A stretch of 64,000 bases of DNA from Mytilus edulis (GCF_963676685.1 NC_092348.1:19877386-19941385); one strand, 5' to 3'. Positions 11,416-23,979 are shown, counted from the first letter of the stretch. Numbers and translations: made by a program. Notes: generated by a model not told the origin, from the letters alone.

Positions 11416-13870
11416 TCAGCACTTGTATCTTTTACATTCACAACATTGTGGTAACCTTTTCTCTATTCTGATGTACTTATACGGGAATCTACGGTCACCA
11501 GTTGGACAAGCTATCCACATATAAAAGGAGCGTTTACAAGATGGAACACATCGGTACACGTATGGGGTCCATTGATTACACGGAACGTTACTGCAACTTT
11601 GCTTACTGAAATGAAACAAAAAGGTAATCATAAAAATTGCTCAGTATCATGTTAAAATGAATTCGAAAAAATGGGGGAAACAGATAGCTGGAGACCTAAT
11701 GGGACATTATTGAAAGAATGAAGGTGGTACCATACACCTAGACTAAAATTAATTTGGTTGGTTTAAATTTCATCAATTTTGACAAAATATTTATTTTGAC
11801 CCTTTCACAACAACATACAATATTCAAAAAACTTGATCAACACATTTTATTGGAAAAATGTCATAGAGAAGTTTTGACAAGCACTAGTTTTAATCATTGA
11901 AAAGTTTTTATGCATTTCCTTAACAATTAGAACGTGATTAATACGTTCAGTTGATTCTGACAGAGTTATCTCCCTGTTATGTAATGATAGAGACTGGTTA
12001 TTTTGGTACTAACAACATTAAAAGTTACACATGTACTTACGGACAATATACGTGTCTCCAGATTTGATACCAGAAGTAATGCAAGACATAACAACCATTC
12101 CCTTGGTACACGACTTTTTTGGAAGGTGCATAAGATCGGTATTTATATCTACACATTCCAACCGTCGATACAAACCTGAAAACAAATCAACAATTGATAT
12201 CATCCATCAATATGTAAATAAAAAAAATAGAATCCTGATTAAAAATATCTAAAAAAGCAATCAACATTTATTCATCAATTTGCATGATAATTTTTTTTTA
12301 TCCTGTAGAAATAATTTAGCTAACTGGTACTTTGACAGTAACAGTTAACTGTATTGTTTTAAATATTGAATCGGATAATTTTATTACATTTATTAATTTT
12401 TTAACATTTGTCTTTACTTAGTTAGTAACTTTTTAAACTGCAGTACAAGAGTATAAAAACTTACACTGGGTTAGCGTCAAACATTAACTCATTGACAGCT
12501 TTATCTGTTTCGACCTTAAGCATTGTGTCCCTATCTAAACCTTTCACTATTGCAGCTCTGAAAATACAAAAAAAAATGTATTTTGACACAAACACTACAG
12601 ACAAACTTGATGTTTTTATAACAAAAATATAACACTAATGATGACAATGAAAGATGGAATATAAACAATAAAAGATCAAGTTTCAACAATAATCAGAAGG
12701 ATAAGGATAAAGATGATCTACAACCTTTATGATAATCATATTACAAATTAAAGTAATATAAATAAGTTTTCACATCAATCTGAGTTGTCAAAGATTCAAC
12801 TATTTAATCAGAACAAACATAAGGCACATTTGGCCGCTTTAAAATCTTCTCGCTCTCCCTTGCCACCATTTGCTAGTATTGTCTTGAGAAATGATGACAG
12901 TACATCAGAATGGGGACGTTAAATGGCTGAACCGTGTTATGAGAGAGCCATATCTCTTGCACGTAAAATACATCCTTGTAGATTTCGAAAAAGAGCAGGC
13001 TAATGCCGCTACAAGGCAGCACTCGCACTTGCAAAGTGGAAAGGGATTAAAATAAGATGCAAAATCTTGTTTCCCAATTCACTATTAATAAATAAACTAA
13101 ACGTCAAATTTAACAGCCAAATTCCAATAGACTTTATATTATAAATTTATTTACCTTATGTTTTCATCTTTCTGCTCCAAGTCCCCAAAATAATCATCAT
13201 CCTCAGGTGCTGGTGGTACACATATTCTTGTAGGGACGGAAACTTCAGCATCAACAGATTTATACAGGACAACTAACACAACCTACATAAAACTTTTTAA
13301 TGAAAAACTAACACAAATTACGTAAAACATCTTTGTAAAAGACTAACATTCCATAAGTAAAAATTCAATGGCCAAAAATAAACAAGACCTTTGCAAAAAT
13401 TCTATGGTCAAAAACTAACACAACCTAGGTAACACTTCTAGTTGAAAACCAACACGAACTTCGTAAAAAATCTTTATAAATAAAAATACATTTGATACTA
13501 TATAGTTACATTGCATGGTTCCAACCTTGATACACAAGATTCGCATTCTGACAAATTATCTTTTTAAGAGATGGCATAGGCCAAAAATATAGTAAAATTG
13601 GAAATACACGAGTAAAATGCTTTGCTAGAATAAATGTATACATACTTGTAGTGTATATAACGCTTTGGTATTTAGATGACAAGCACACATCGCTTACAGT
13701 AAAATAAAGCGCATGGAAACGAATTGAGAAACACGCATATAGTTTTTTTTTAAATATGAGCATTTTTGATAGCATCTATAAAATGCAAACACTGTATATA
13801 TTTATTTTTCGTATTGTTTTACATAAATATTGATGTAACTTACGATAATTTTGTGAAACAACATGATCAT
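11416..13870 (-). CDS. Secreted cysteine-rich protein, paralog 2 (five exons, 190 aa)
   Basis: Five exons on the minus strand were built by hand: 13844-13870, 13155-13282, 12465-12557, 12041-12175 and 11416-11605. All are GT-AG, frame is kept throughout, and the total is 573 nt, giving 190 residues, the same length and intron phases (0,2,2,2) as paralog 1. The start is the first ATG; a second in-frame ATG two codons on is also possible. The signal peptide is a strongly hydrophobic run to about residue 21 (ending KSVDA). Exon 2 is acidic (PEDDDYFGD), exon 3 is charged and helical, and exons 4-5 carry the framework C-x19-C-x15-C-x4-C-x4-C-x9-C-x13-C-x20-CCEC-x4-C with one extra cysteine. The C-terminal half is rich in Tyr, Trp and Arg. 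The role is unknown. Secretion and disulphide bonding are inferred; a cytokine-like, antimicrobial or matrix role is possible. AATAAA (minus) lies at 11371-11376. Confidence 0.82.
12864..13056 (+). mobile_element. 5'-truncated SINE inside an intron of secreted paralog 2
   Basis: This matches the body and tail of the SINE at 8411-8710 (shared blocks TTGTAGATTTCGAAAAAGAG and CTACAAGGCAGCACT, and the tail GCAAAGTGGAAAGGGATTA) but lacks the tRNA-like head. It sits in the intron between exons 2 and 3 of the minus-strand gene, in antisense orientation to it. Confidence 0.65.
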
Positions 13871-14330
13871 CTCTGATCGTATCTAGAATATGTATTTATT
13901 CAGACCTACTCTTTCCTCTACAGTTGTACATAAACCACGTGACTTTGTTTCTGTCAATTTTCAGAAACTTGACGAAGACCTACATGATTGACATCTCCAT
14001 CAGAAATATGCAAATGAAATTAATAATCACCACGTATATGCAACTGACACTGAAAAGACAAGATGTATACAAACGATGAAGTTATTCATACAAAATATGT
14101 GACAGTTTGTTTTTAATTTTTTCTAATTGACGTAAATCAATGACGCTTAAAATCGTGATTTATGAGTTATCAAGAGTTGCCTTTTGGTATATTTCGCCTA
14201 TTTTCATCATCCGTTAAAATTTTCGGACTTCTAGAAATTACGGTGTAGGGGGCCTTTCTCGGATTTTTTTTTTTTTTGTGGCTGTGTAAAAGATTGTCGT
14301 TTATGCACATGTTGCCAAAAAAACATAGAA

Positions 14331-14566
14331 AGTGTTACATATTTGTTTTTCGTTCATTTTTTTTTTACATAAATAAGGTCGTTAGTTTTCTCGTTTGAAT
14401 TGTTCTACATTGTCTTATCGGGGCCTATTATAGCTGACTATGCGGTATGGGCTTTGCTCATTGTTGAAGACCGTACAGTGACCTATAGTTGTTAATGTCT
14501 GTTTCATTTTGGTCTTTTGTGGATAGTTGTCTCATTGGCAATCATACCACATCTTCTTTTTTTATA
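14331..14566 (+). repeat. Dispersed repeat, family A (copy 2)
   Basis: A close match to about 2012-2258, including GCGGTATGGGCTTTGCTCAT and the tail core GTCTCATTGGCAATCATACC, ending in an A/T-rich tail. Confidence 0.7.
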
Positions 14567-16593
14567 GAAAGAAGGAAATAGAACTTTAACCAAAAAAAAA
14601 AATTATAAAGACAAAAAAGAGCAACGAGTCAATTAAATCATCATTATCATACTTACACAATTTAATCTGATAAATGTTATGAGTGTGGTCATCTGTTACA
14701 AAACGAAGTGTTTATTCTGTAGTAAATGGAACTTTGTCTAGAGAAAACTGGTCTAAAAAAAACTATCAATTCAGAAGACGTAAAATCGAAGACAAAACTT
14801 ATGATTTCGGGAAAGCATGGTATATATACATTAAAAATCTGTACATGTTATGGGGGTATAGCCCACCCAAAGTAATCCCTTAACTTGAAACTATTTTGAT
14901 GTTAATATATTGACGATATGTGCAAAGATCAATATTGTCTATATCAGACAGCAACGTCTCGTGTGACAACTGCTTTGTACCTATTCGGTTATACCACTGA
15001 AGACCCAAAATCATATCATATGCTCCAATTATTCATCCATCATGCATGAATATTTCTGTTGTGAAGTATGACCGTCGCCGGAAAAGTGACCATCGACCAA
15101 GTCGTCTGTGTGCATTATCAATAAAGACACATCTTAATCTTGGCCAAATTAAAAATCGTGGTAAAATTCAATACATTTTAGTACAAAACTCAGTCGTTTT
15201 CTCGATATTTGAAATTTATATGTTCCTCAATCCATCAAATATCTCTACGAGTGCATAAATCATCTGTGATATCGTGCTGTCTTTTTAAAGGACTGGTTGA
15301 TACCATGCATAGGTAATCTTGTACAATACATTTCAGTGCTAAAAAAAATCGCAGGAATAGGACAGAATTTGGCATTTCTTACGTGAATGAACTATATGGG
15401 TCACCCGTATACCATACCTTAATTAGGACCAAATAAATGCCACCCATATCCACCCCTCCCTCGATCGGTGGGTGTAATTTTATCTAGAAAGTACAAATAA
15501 ACTTTAAAGGAAAAGGTATTTGAATAAAGTAATATAAAATATGTCTAATGACTTTTTTCTTGCGTATAGTTTAACGTTTACATTGGGATGTTTATAGATC
15601 AGTTGAAACAACCTGTTATCAACATAAAACTCATTAAATATTTCAATGTACTCATCTGCTGTCTTTTGCTATAAGCAATCCCTCATATGTGCATAATTAA
15701 GCAGAAACAGTTGTTAAAACGAGTTAATTATGTATAATACACTCGTGTTAATCAAGAAAAACACTTATGCATTGTATACTTTATCTCGACAATTTCTTCT
15801 CTTTTATCACTTTAATATATCAATTGCCCCCTGCATTTTCTTCATAAACAACCGGAAAGCCATCCTATGATTTTAGCCAACACTTATGGTCCGACTCCCT
15901 GAATAAAAATTAAAATGTCTTGAGTAGAAGGCCATCATTGCACGTTTTTCTACGTTTCACTTGGACCATAATTAATAGATATAAGTACACGATGTGTACC
16001 ATTTTTATCAACGCTATAGATCTAATTATATATGCTTCACATTGCTTTAGAAATGGGAATAAACTATTTAAATCAAATATGGCGATACGATACAATTGTC
16101 CCCGCTTTCAGTCCTATTTTGAAAAGTCAACAGTAATTCTGCCAAAAGTCGCTACTCGAAACGAAATAAACTGTGAGTGATAATTATACATTAGGTACAA
16201 AATATCGTGTCTATGTTTGCAGGAATTACTAAAAAAAATCATGATTCAAAGGTTTTAATTCTGATAAAAGTTGGTCAACTGGCACGAAACGCCACATCAG
16301 CACAAAACCGCTATATCGCAGCTACACTTTACATAGAAAACTGTAGGTTGGAAACACGAATCCCCGCAACTTAAGGGGGAACTTGGGTGTCCCGGAAGAG
16401 ATTTTTGTGAAAACTGCTTCTTTAAAATTAGGTATTGACACTCTCGCAATAAGGTCGTTAATCAAACCGTTTACAAAATCGAATCTCCCTCTTGGTTGAC
16501 AACTATTTCAATTCCAATTGATGTTGATGTCATTTTCCTAGATACTCGGGCATCATATCGTGCACTTGTACATCACATTCAGCGCTGTAGGAG
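14567..16593. other. No gene seen
   Basis: AT-rich sequence. Several 60-86-codon frames (such as 15046-15258 and 15920-16180 on the plus strand) lack neighbouring exons or protein-like composition that I can support. I see no clear repeat structure. Confidence 0.4.
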
Positions 16594-16673
16594 CGTCTTA
16601 GTGTACCCGCTAGTTTTTGGAATCAAGTCAGCACGTCTTAGTGTACCCGCTAGTTTTTGGAATCAAGTCAGCA
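16594..16673. repeat. Tandem duplication, 2 x 40 bp
   Basis: A 40 bp unit beginning CGTCTTAGTGTACCCGC is repeated head to tail, the two copies being essentially identical, which suggests a recent event. Confidence 0.85.
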
Positions 16674-18550
16674 CATCACCAATCGATTAAATCTAATTTA
16701 AGTTACTTATTTATACACCCAGCTCAAGCAACTAATCTTAACTGACAAGAAAAGTAAGGGTACACAACCGACATCAGTACTAGTACTGCTCGGGTTACCG
16801 GTTTCATGTTACATTATCTCAACGGCATTTAATACATACAACCAGGCATAACTTTTCTTTACTAATGATTCATTTTTCCCGATTTTCAACCTCTATATAG
16901 TGTTTTGGTCAGTTTTACCCCCAAAATGACCCTCAAACCCAACAGAAGCCAAATTAAAAAAAAATATGATCAAATCGTTTAACCCTTTAGCCCCCAATCC
17001 CACCTGTAGGCGTGATGGCGACAACCATTATTTGATGGCCCGTATGACCCTCCATACTTTTTTAACTGTCCCAGCTGAACTGTAATGATAGCAGATACTT
17101 CAACCAAGCAATTCAATGGTCCATAAACTCTTCTCAGATGTCTGTTCATGAAAATATGGCAGTTTGAAAGCCGTTCGAGAGTTTAAAATCGGAAAAACGT
17201 GAAAAGTAGGCAGAATCAGGTGGGGTGGGCATCTTTTGATGGCACTACGTAACTGGAAGGGACTGTAGGTATAAACTATTATCCTAAATGCATGCATAGT
17301 TGGTACAGGAACACAACGAGGTATAATATGGCCAATAGGAATTTAGTTTGTAAATTCTAGGTCACCGTTTTGTCAAAAATCAGTAAAAACGGACATTTAT
17401 GCAGACCTGACTTGACAATAATAATTCCCAAGCAAGACACTCAAGTCCCACATATTCCCAGTTAGCATGAATGGACTGCTGTAACGATAGGGTAAATACC
17501 CTAATGACAAAAAAAAACACAGTGTTGTCAATGTTCACCTCTCAAGGTCGTTTTAAAATTGGAAATAGACGGAAAATTACCATTTTTCAGTGGGGGTGGG
17601 TTCAAACCCACGAGAAAATGCTGGGTGCCAAACCTCATTTCACCTTTCATCTTTGAAGAATTCCGTTACGAAGATATGTATTCCTTTCAAACGAATACAA
17701 TTTAGCTATTGTTTATAAATAATATCCGAGAAACTCACCTTCACTATTGTCGAATGAATTTTAGACAAGAGGTCAAGGTAAAAATAACTCTGCGGGAAAG
17801 ACAAGTACACCGTAGAATATGGAATTTGATTATTTCTTTTTACTGTTTCCACGGGTCATTCAAAGGGAATCAATTATTTTTCTTGACAAGCAGTATCACG
17901 AATAATCAAAGTGCTTGTTATCATGCTCTTTTTTTCAGTGGAAAGTTAAAATAAACATTGCATTATGGACGAAAAGACAACTCTAATTTTTAAAGATTAC
18001 ACCATTGATGATTTCAGAACATATATTAGATTTCAGCACCTTGTACAAGCTATGTAATTTTCTCGACAAATACAACATCATTTTGTAACTTGAATATCTG
18101 GAAATGTTCATAAATAGGATGTTCAGAAGGTTATGATGAATGCCCTATATTTTGTGCATCTCAAAACAAAGTGATAACCCTTGGAAGATTTAGATATTAA
18201 GCGTCAGTACCCTAGGGTTTTGATTGATTTTCATGCATTCTTTAGCCCAAAATGGATGCAACGGGTTTCAAATTCTTCAAAACTCCATATCGATTGTTAA
18301 TTCAACTAGCCCCTTCTGATAGGGTAAATTTCATCTTTCAAAGCCACATACTTCTTAAATTCAATATGTTCAATGACTAGTATCAATCCACCAAAACCAC
18401 TTATTCTAAAAGATAACCAATGTATCACTGTAGTGATGTGTATTTATATCTTTTATATGTATTAATATTTGTATCAGTAAATTAAAACCATACTATGATG
18501 GTTATACTTATATATTTAGTTTCATTGTACTAATCTGTTGATATCAATAT
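16674..18550. other. No gene seen
   Basis: AT-rich intergenic sequence. A GGTTCAAACCC string near 17597 resembles a tRNA B box, but no A box or cloverleaf fits around it. Nothing else is supported. Confidence 0.4.
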
Positions 18551-18554
18551 TTTG

Positions 18555-18930
18555 GCATGGCACAAGATCGGGTTTTTCTCTTGACTGTTACTATTTGATG
18601 TGTAGTGATAGATATTCTATATGTGCCTGTTCAAAGCTAAGAGCATGTAGTTTAGTGGTTGTTGTTGGATTCTGTCCCGTTATATTTGTCGTCTTAGATT
18701 TTCTGAAAATTCTTGTAGGGCCTTCTACAGTCGACTATTTGGTATGGATTTGTTAGAGTACCGTATTGTTGCCTTATATGCATCGTTGCTACATATAGCC
18801 AAGAATTAGAGACCAGTCCCGTTCTCTAAAATGTTGGCTTGATCTGACAGATGGAGAGGAACTTCTGAGGAAAGGACTGATTGCAGTCTTTGGCTAGCGA
18901 AGATGTCTCATTGGCAATCAAACCACATCT
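18555..18930 (+). repeat. Degenerate copy of dispersed repeat family A
   Basis: The order of diagnostic blocks (TGTGCCTGTTCAAAG, TTTAGTGGTTGTTGTTGG, GACTATTTGGTATGG, then GTCTCATTGGCAATCAAACC at about 18906) follows family A at 1880-2258 but with many changes. Confidence 0.5.
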
Positions 18931-19684
18931 ACATGTACTGTCTTATTTTTATATTAATATATCGTCGCTGGGTTTCCAAAATGTTGTAAATTACAATTTT
19001 ATCAAGAACAAAATTTCTCACAAACAGGCTTTGAAAATTTTGACAAAATGCATGCTTCCAAAATGTCGAATGTGAACTTGAACATTTTTGTTAATAGCAG
19101 TGAAATAAAAACTTTGACATTTCTTGATTATATAAGAAGTTTAATTATTTTCACAGAAATAATGAAATGTATGATTATTTTATTCCCAAAGCCATTATAC
19201 AACAGTTTTCAAGTTTTCATACAACATTTTGGAAGTAAACTCTACAAATAACTGACATTGGCAATTTTGTAATATGTCTTATTTCAAAAGTTTTGATTGG
19301 TCTAACTGTATGCTATTTTGTAATACCAAAGATTTCTTCCGCCCAGACCATTGGTGTCAATAAGTATTTTTTAGCCAAAAAAGTCATATACGACATTTTG
19401 GAAGCCCAGCGACGATGGATATGTAGATGATATTGTTGTGGAGATTTTTCTATCCATCTGCATGTGTTTAAGGTTAATAGCAAATCAAGAGCTGCACCAT
19501 GACGGCATGATACAACCCTCCCTTTTTCAATTAATTAATTTCCATAACTCCTCAATGTCACAAGAAATTGATGGAAAAACTTGCGAGGTTATATATATAA
19601 AATTAATTCACCAAAGTTTGATGCAAACAAGTTTATGCATGTTGATAACAGATTTTAAGATAAAGGTATACCATAATACGTCCT

Positions 19685-19853
19685 GTAAATGAGGCCCCTC
19701 ATGGGGGGTCCTAGTAATCACATAATCATTAAATATTTGCTTATCTTTAGTAATCAAATAATCATGAAATATTTGGCTTAATAATCAAATAATCATTAAA
19801 AAAACGGCCAAGTAATCACATAATCAAAAACCCCATGAGGGCCCTCGTAAATG
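19685..19853. mobile_element. Small inverted-repeat element with 7 bp flanking repeat
   Basis: The inner ends GAGGCCCCTCATGGGG (from 19691) and, reverse-complemented, GAGGGCCCTCATGGGG (to 19846) form a 15/16 inverted repeat. GTAAATG flanks both sides (19685-19691 and 19847-19853), consistent with a target-site duplication, although its last base overlaps the arm. The interior holds several diverged AATCAxATAATCATTAAA-type direct repeats. About 155 bp of non-coding sequence. Confidence 0.6.
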
Positions 19854-20213
19854 GGCATATAAAGATTACTATTGACTTGATTTTGGTTATATTGTTTCTC
19901 ATTATTCAACTGCTTGTACATCATCCATCCTTGGCATTCAACATTTTGGGCTTTATATGGTTTCTCATGAAAAACAACTTTTCCATTCCTGCCTAACTTT
20001 GCTTTACTACAAGTATATTAAAACCAACATGTCAGCAAGGGCCCTAGCCTGCTTGCCAAAATTATTGTGTGGTACAGAGACTAAAGTATACAAAGCTGTT
20101 CATGTTCCCGGATAATTGTCAATTTTCATAAATTTCAATTGACCTCTAAAGTGTTTGCCAATGAATACAAGTTTAGTTAAATTGATTGATTTTTTGGTGC
20201 TTTATCGCCACTT

Positions 20214-20722
20214 TTAAGGAAGCTCATGGGTACAAAAATTTCAGCATTCATTATATATTTATTTATTACACTATTAATTATTACTTTATGATATGGTACA
20301 AAAATCGATTCTGTTTCGCACCAGATGACTTAAAATATTTTTCTCATTGAAAAGCTCCAGATTATCTCCCTTTGGTGCAAAAATGCCATTTTTTGGCATT
20401 GAAATTGAAAGATCTTTTTTAACTCGTATGTGACGTATATTTTTTTTATTATTGTTTTCAAATAAACTAAATAATTGTAAAATTTAAGTGATTTCTGTAA
20501 TTAAGTTCTTTTTTTATTTCGATATTAACTCTATTTCTCCTATTAGTTCAACAGAAAAAAAGGACATCAACAAAAAAGTATGCTTCTTTCGGAGGCAGAT
20601 TGTTAGCTTAAATGAACAGTGACCCCATTTTTTTTAGTATATGATAAAGTTCATTTATAAAAAATACAGCGAAATCCTATATTAAAAAATAAAAATCGAT
20701 TTATACCCGTGAGCCCCCTTAA
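20214..20722. mobile_element. TTAA-flanked MITE 2
   Basis: The left end TTAAGGAAGCTCATGGGTAC and the reverse-complemented right end TTAAGGGGGCTCACGGGTAT are inverted repeats, bounded by TTAA on both sides (20214-20217 and 20719-20722). The interior is AT-rich and non-coding. It shares the TTAAGG terminus with elements at 9278-9859 and 48463-48868, though further in the three differ. Confidence 0.55.
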
Positions 20723-21403
20723 GACCACATTTAGGCTATTTTGTGGTGGCCAGTTTTTATTGTTTGAGGAAGCCAGAGTGCCTGGAGAAAACCATCGACC
20801 TTCAAAAGAATCAAAGCCTTAAAGGCTGTAAAAGCAATTGCTGCCATGTTAATGTTTGGGGACTTTTATTTTTCATCCACATATATACAAGAATTAAACC
20901 TGACATGAGTGTTGTCTAGTTAAAAGTAAGAAGGTTTTAACTTTATATAAATAAAAGACTTTAGCAGAAAGTCATTTTTAATATGTTTTATATTTCACAA
21001 GGAGACAACACTTTTACCAGGCTAAAGTTGGGGTCAAATATACATGTGCTGAAACATATAACTCAAAAAGAAATCATCATGGATTATCCCCTGGTAGTGT
21101 TTGTAACTTCCTTGGCAATAATTTCCTTTTATATTGATTTAATTTTAACAATTTTCATTATTAATTTATATTTAACCATTAACACAAATGATTAAGTTAA
21201 AACATTTCAACTTTCCAGACGCAAATGTTAAAAAACGGGAAAGAAATAAAATATCTTACAAGACATAAACATGTAAAGAATAAATGTATATTTCAGCTTA
21301 TTAAAAATATTTTCATAATGTTACTTTGTCATCATTTTTAAAACTAAGTTCCAAACATTATTGCTCAGTTGATATGTGTCCTTCTGATGCGGTACGAGCA
21401 CAG
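20723..21403. other. No gene seen
   Basis: AT-rich. A 70-codon plus-strand frame at 20983-21195 is hydrophobic and low in complexity, with no supporting exon structure. Confidence 0.4.
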
Positions 21404-21490
21404 GCACTTGTTTCTATCCATAGGAAGGTCGATTATCCATATAATATTTTTATATGGATAGTCGACCTTCCTATGGATAGAAACAAGTGC
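21404..21490. repeat. Near-perfect 40 bp hairpin (inverted repeat)
   Basis: Arms 21404-21443 and 21451-21490 are reverse complements with a single difference (G-T pairable) and a 7 base spacer. Both strands therefore carry nearly the same open frame. It is joined on the right to a dispersed repeat (about 21490-21680). Confidence 0.9.
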
Positions 21491-21680
21491 ATGTGGGTAC
21501 GAGATAACTACAATTCTCATGCAATTCAACGGGGCCAGCTGAAGGACGCCTCCGGGTGCGGGAATTTTTCGCTGCATTGAAGACCTGTTGGTGACCTTAA
21601 TTCTGCTGTTGTATGTTTTTCTATGGTCGGGTTGTTGTCTCTTTGACAAATTCCCCATTTCCATTCTCAATTTTATTATA
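21491..21680. repeat. Dispersed repeat, family F
   Basis: The sequence GGGAATTTTTCGCTGCATTG, then GGTCGGGTTGTTGTCTCTTT and CCCCATTTCCATTCTCAATT, is one I recall from many mussel loci. A short reverse-complement piece (AATGGAAATGGGGAATG) appears near 37362. Not coding as far as I can tell. Confidence 0.5.
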
Positions 21681-22911
21681 CGAACAAGAACAAACAGCTC
21701 TACGTTGCTTTGATATTTATCAATTTTTAGGAAACATTGCGAAAAATGATCTTCAATATTTCGAAAACATGTGAAATAAAATTGCTAACACGGTGGACCG
21801 TCGAGTGTCAACAAACGTAGTAGACTTGTTAACTGAAAAGACGAGGATAATGGTTTCATCTGACATTTGTTATGCAAACCCAGTTTTGATCATGATATTT
21901 AAAAAGACGTACTTTTTTTCAATCTATGTATTAATAAACTAGAAAATTCCAAATTGTAAATATCTCTTCATCTGGACCGACTTGGCATCTACTACGTTTG
22001 GACGGGTCCATTTCATTAGTAAGGCGATCGATAAATATTACGGAGTTTTGACAGAAAAGGAAAACGAACTTATTGTTATGTGTTTTCAACAAAAGGTTTC
22101 GTTCCGCTAAATTATTTGCGCAAATAAAGTTTGTCTATTTTTAGATTACAGGTAATAATTTGACACTACGCATTAACCTGTGTAGTGATTTTGATTTTAC
22201 GATAAATGTATGAATGAACGATAATTTTATGAATGAACAAGAGCACCTGACCTCTTAAAGAAACACAAATTAAACATAAAAAACCGTATTTATCAGAAGA
22301 TAATTCAGTTAAATTTTCAATACTAAATCAACAACTGAAATGAATCCATATTTTGTTGAAACATCGTACGAACGGCGGAAAACGGAATCGCATTTATAAA
22401 AATGTACTTTTTTTCACTCGGACTTCTATGTTATTTGATAGTCAAACGGTTGACCCTTTAAATACAAAAATACATCTACAAGAACATATTCTGAAACTTC
22501 TTAAATCCACTAACTTTTTTTTAAAGTTTCAAGCTATGTATTGCATTAGAAAACATACATAGGTGTTAAAGAATGACTGACCAGGAGCCTGTTTAACAAA
22601 ATACTATGGCTTGATCTGGGTCACAAAGATGGCCATACGCGACGGCATAAAAGCAATTGCTTTAAAAACTAGCAATCCTAGAGTCAAATTAGATTGGAGT
22701 AAGTTTAGTTAAAATCCAATACTATGTATTTTGTTTTTTGAAACGGGCAACCATATTGCAATAGCAAACCATACTGCACCGTGACCTGGTGTCACATTTT
22801 TTTATACCTTTATATCAATTCTGTTGAAATCAGACATGTAGACAGACGGACAAAGTGGTTACTATATTGCACCCAAATCAATTACCAACAAGAGGCTGTC
22901 ACAACGACAGC
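21681..22911. other. No gene seen
   Basis: AT-rich sequence without supported exons. A 69-codon frame at 22353-22562 has no family resemblance that I recognise. Confidence 0.4.
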
Positions 22912-23979
22912 AAACCGGATTTATTAATATTTATTTGTGTCCTGGCAATATCACAAGAACCATTACTGATGAATGGTGAAAGTGAAAATCGTCAATATCA
23001 AATTTGACCTCCATTTTGTCATCAGTATCAACATCTTAAAATTTGAAAAGCTTAGATTGAATGGTTCATGAGTAAATGCAACAACGTGAATGGAAACGCC
23101 ATTTCACAATCTTTCAAGAACCACAACTCCTGAACGGTAAAAGTCAAAATCATCATTATTGAACTTGACCTCTAATTTGCCATCAGTAACAACATATAAA
23201 AATTTCAAAAGCTTTGGTTGAATGGTTCATGAGAAAATGCACGGACACGACTGGAAACACCATTTTTCAATCTTTCAAGAACCATAACTCCTGAACGGTA
23301 AAAGTCAAAATCGTCATTATTGAACTTGACTTCTATTTTGTCATCAGTAACAACATATTAAAATTTTGGAAGCTTTGGTAAAACAGTTCATGCGTAAATG
23401 CATGGACACGACTGGAAACACCATTTTTCAATCTTTCAAGAACCATAACTCCTGAACGGTTAAAGTCAAAATCGTCATTATTGAACTTGACCTCCATTTT
23501 GTCATCAGTAACAACATAATAAAATTTGGGAAGCTTAGGTAGAACAGTTCATGCGTAAATGCACGGACACGACTGGAAACTCCATTTTTCAATCTTTCAA
23601 GAACCATAACTCCTGAACGGTAAAAGTCAAAATCGCCATTATTGAACTTGACCTCCATTTTGTCATCAGTAACAACATATTAAAATTTGGGAAGCTTAGG
23701 TAGAACAGTTCATGCGTAAATGCACGAAAACGACTGGAAACTCCATTTTTCAATCTTTCAAGAACCATAACTCCTGAACGGTAAAAGTCAAAATCGCCAT
23801 TATTGAACTTGACCTTCATTTAGTTGTCAGTAACAACATATTAAAATTTTAAAAGCTTTGGTTGAACGGTTCATGAGTTAATGCACGGACAACATTTGAT
23901 TGCCGCCCGCCCGCCCGACCGCCCGCCCGCCGTACATCCCCAAATCAATAACCGACATTTTTGTCACAAAAATCCGGTT
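22912..23979. mobile_element. Pearl-like element with six ~161 bp tandem repeats
   Basis: Six head-to-tail copies of a 161-162 bp unit begin (at CAAGAACCA) at 22953, 23115, 23276, 23437, 23598 and 23759; the outer copies are more diverged than the middle ones. A GCCC-rich microsatellite follows (23903-23931). Short inverted ends AAACCGGATT (22912-22921) and AAATCCGGTT (23970-23979) bound the structure. Short ends, a central ~160 bp satellite and an adjoining microsatellite match the architecture described for the non-autonomous pearl elements of bivalves. The class is inferred from architecture only. Frames of 76 codons on the minus strand simply run through the repeat. Confidence 0.65.

Noticed and set aside
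17580-17625. tRNA B-box-like string GGTTCAAACCC
   Set aside because: No A box at the right distance and no cloverleaf.
21326-21670. Overlapping 84- and 101-codon frames on opposite strands sharing a peptide
   Set aside because: The shared peptide is a consequence of the 40 bp hairpin being read from both arms. No gene is implied.
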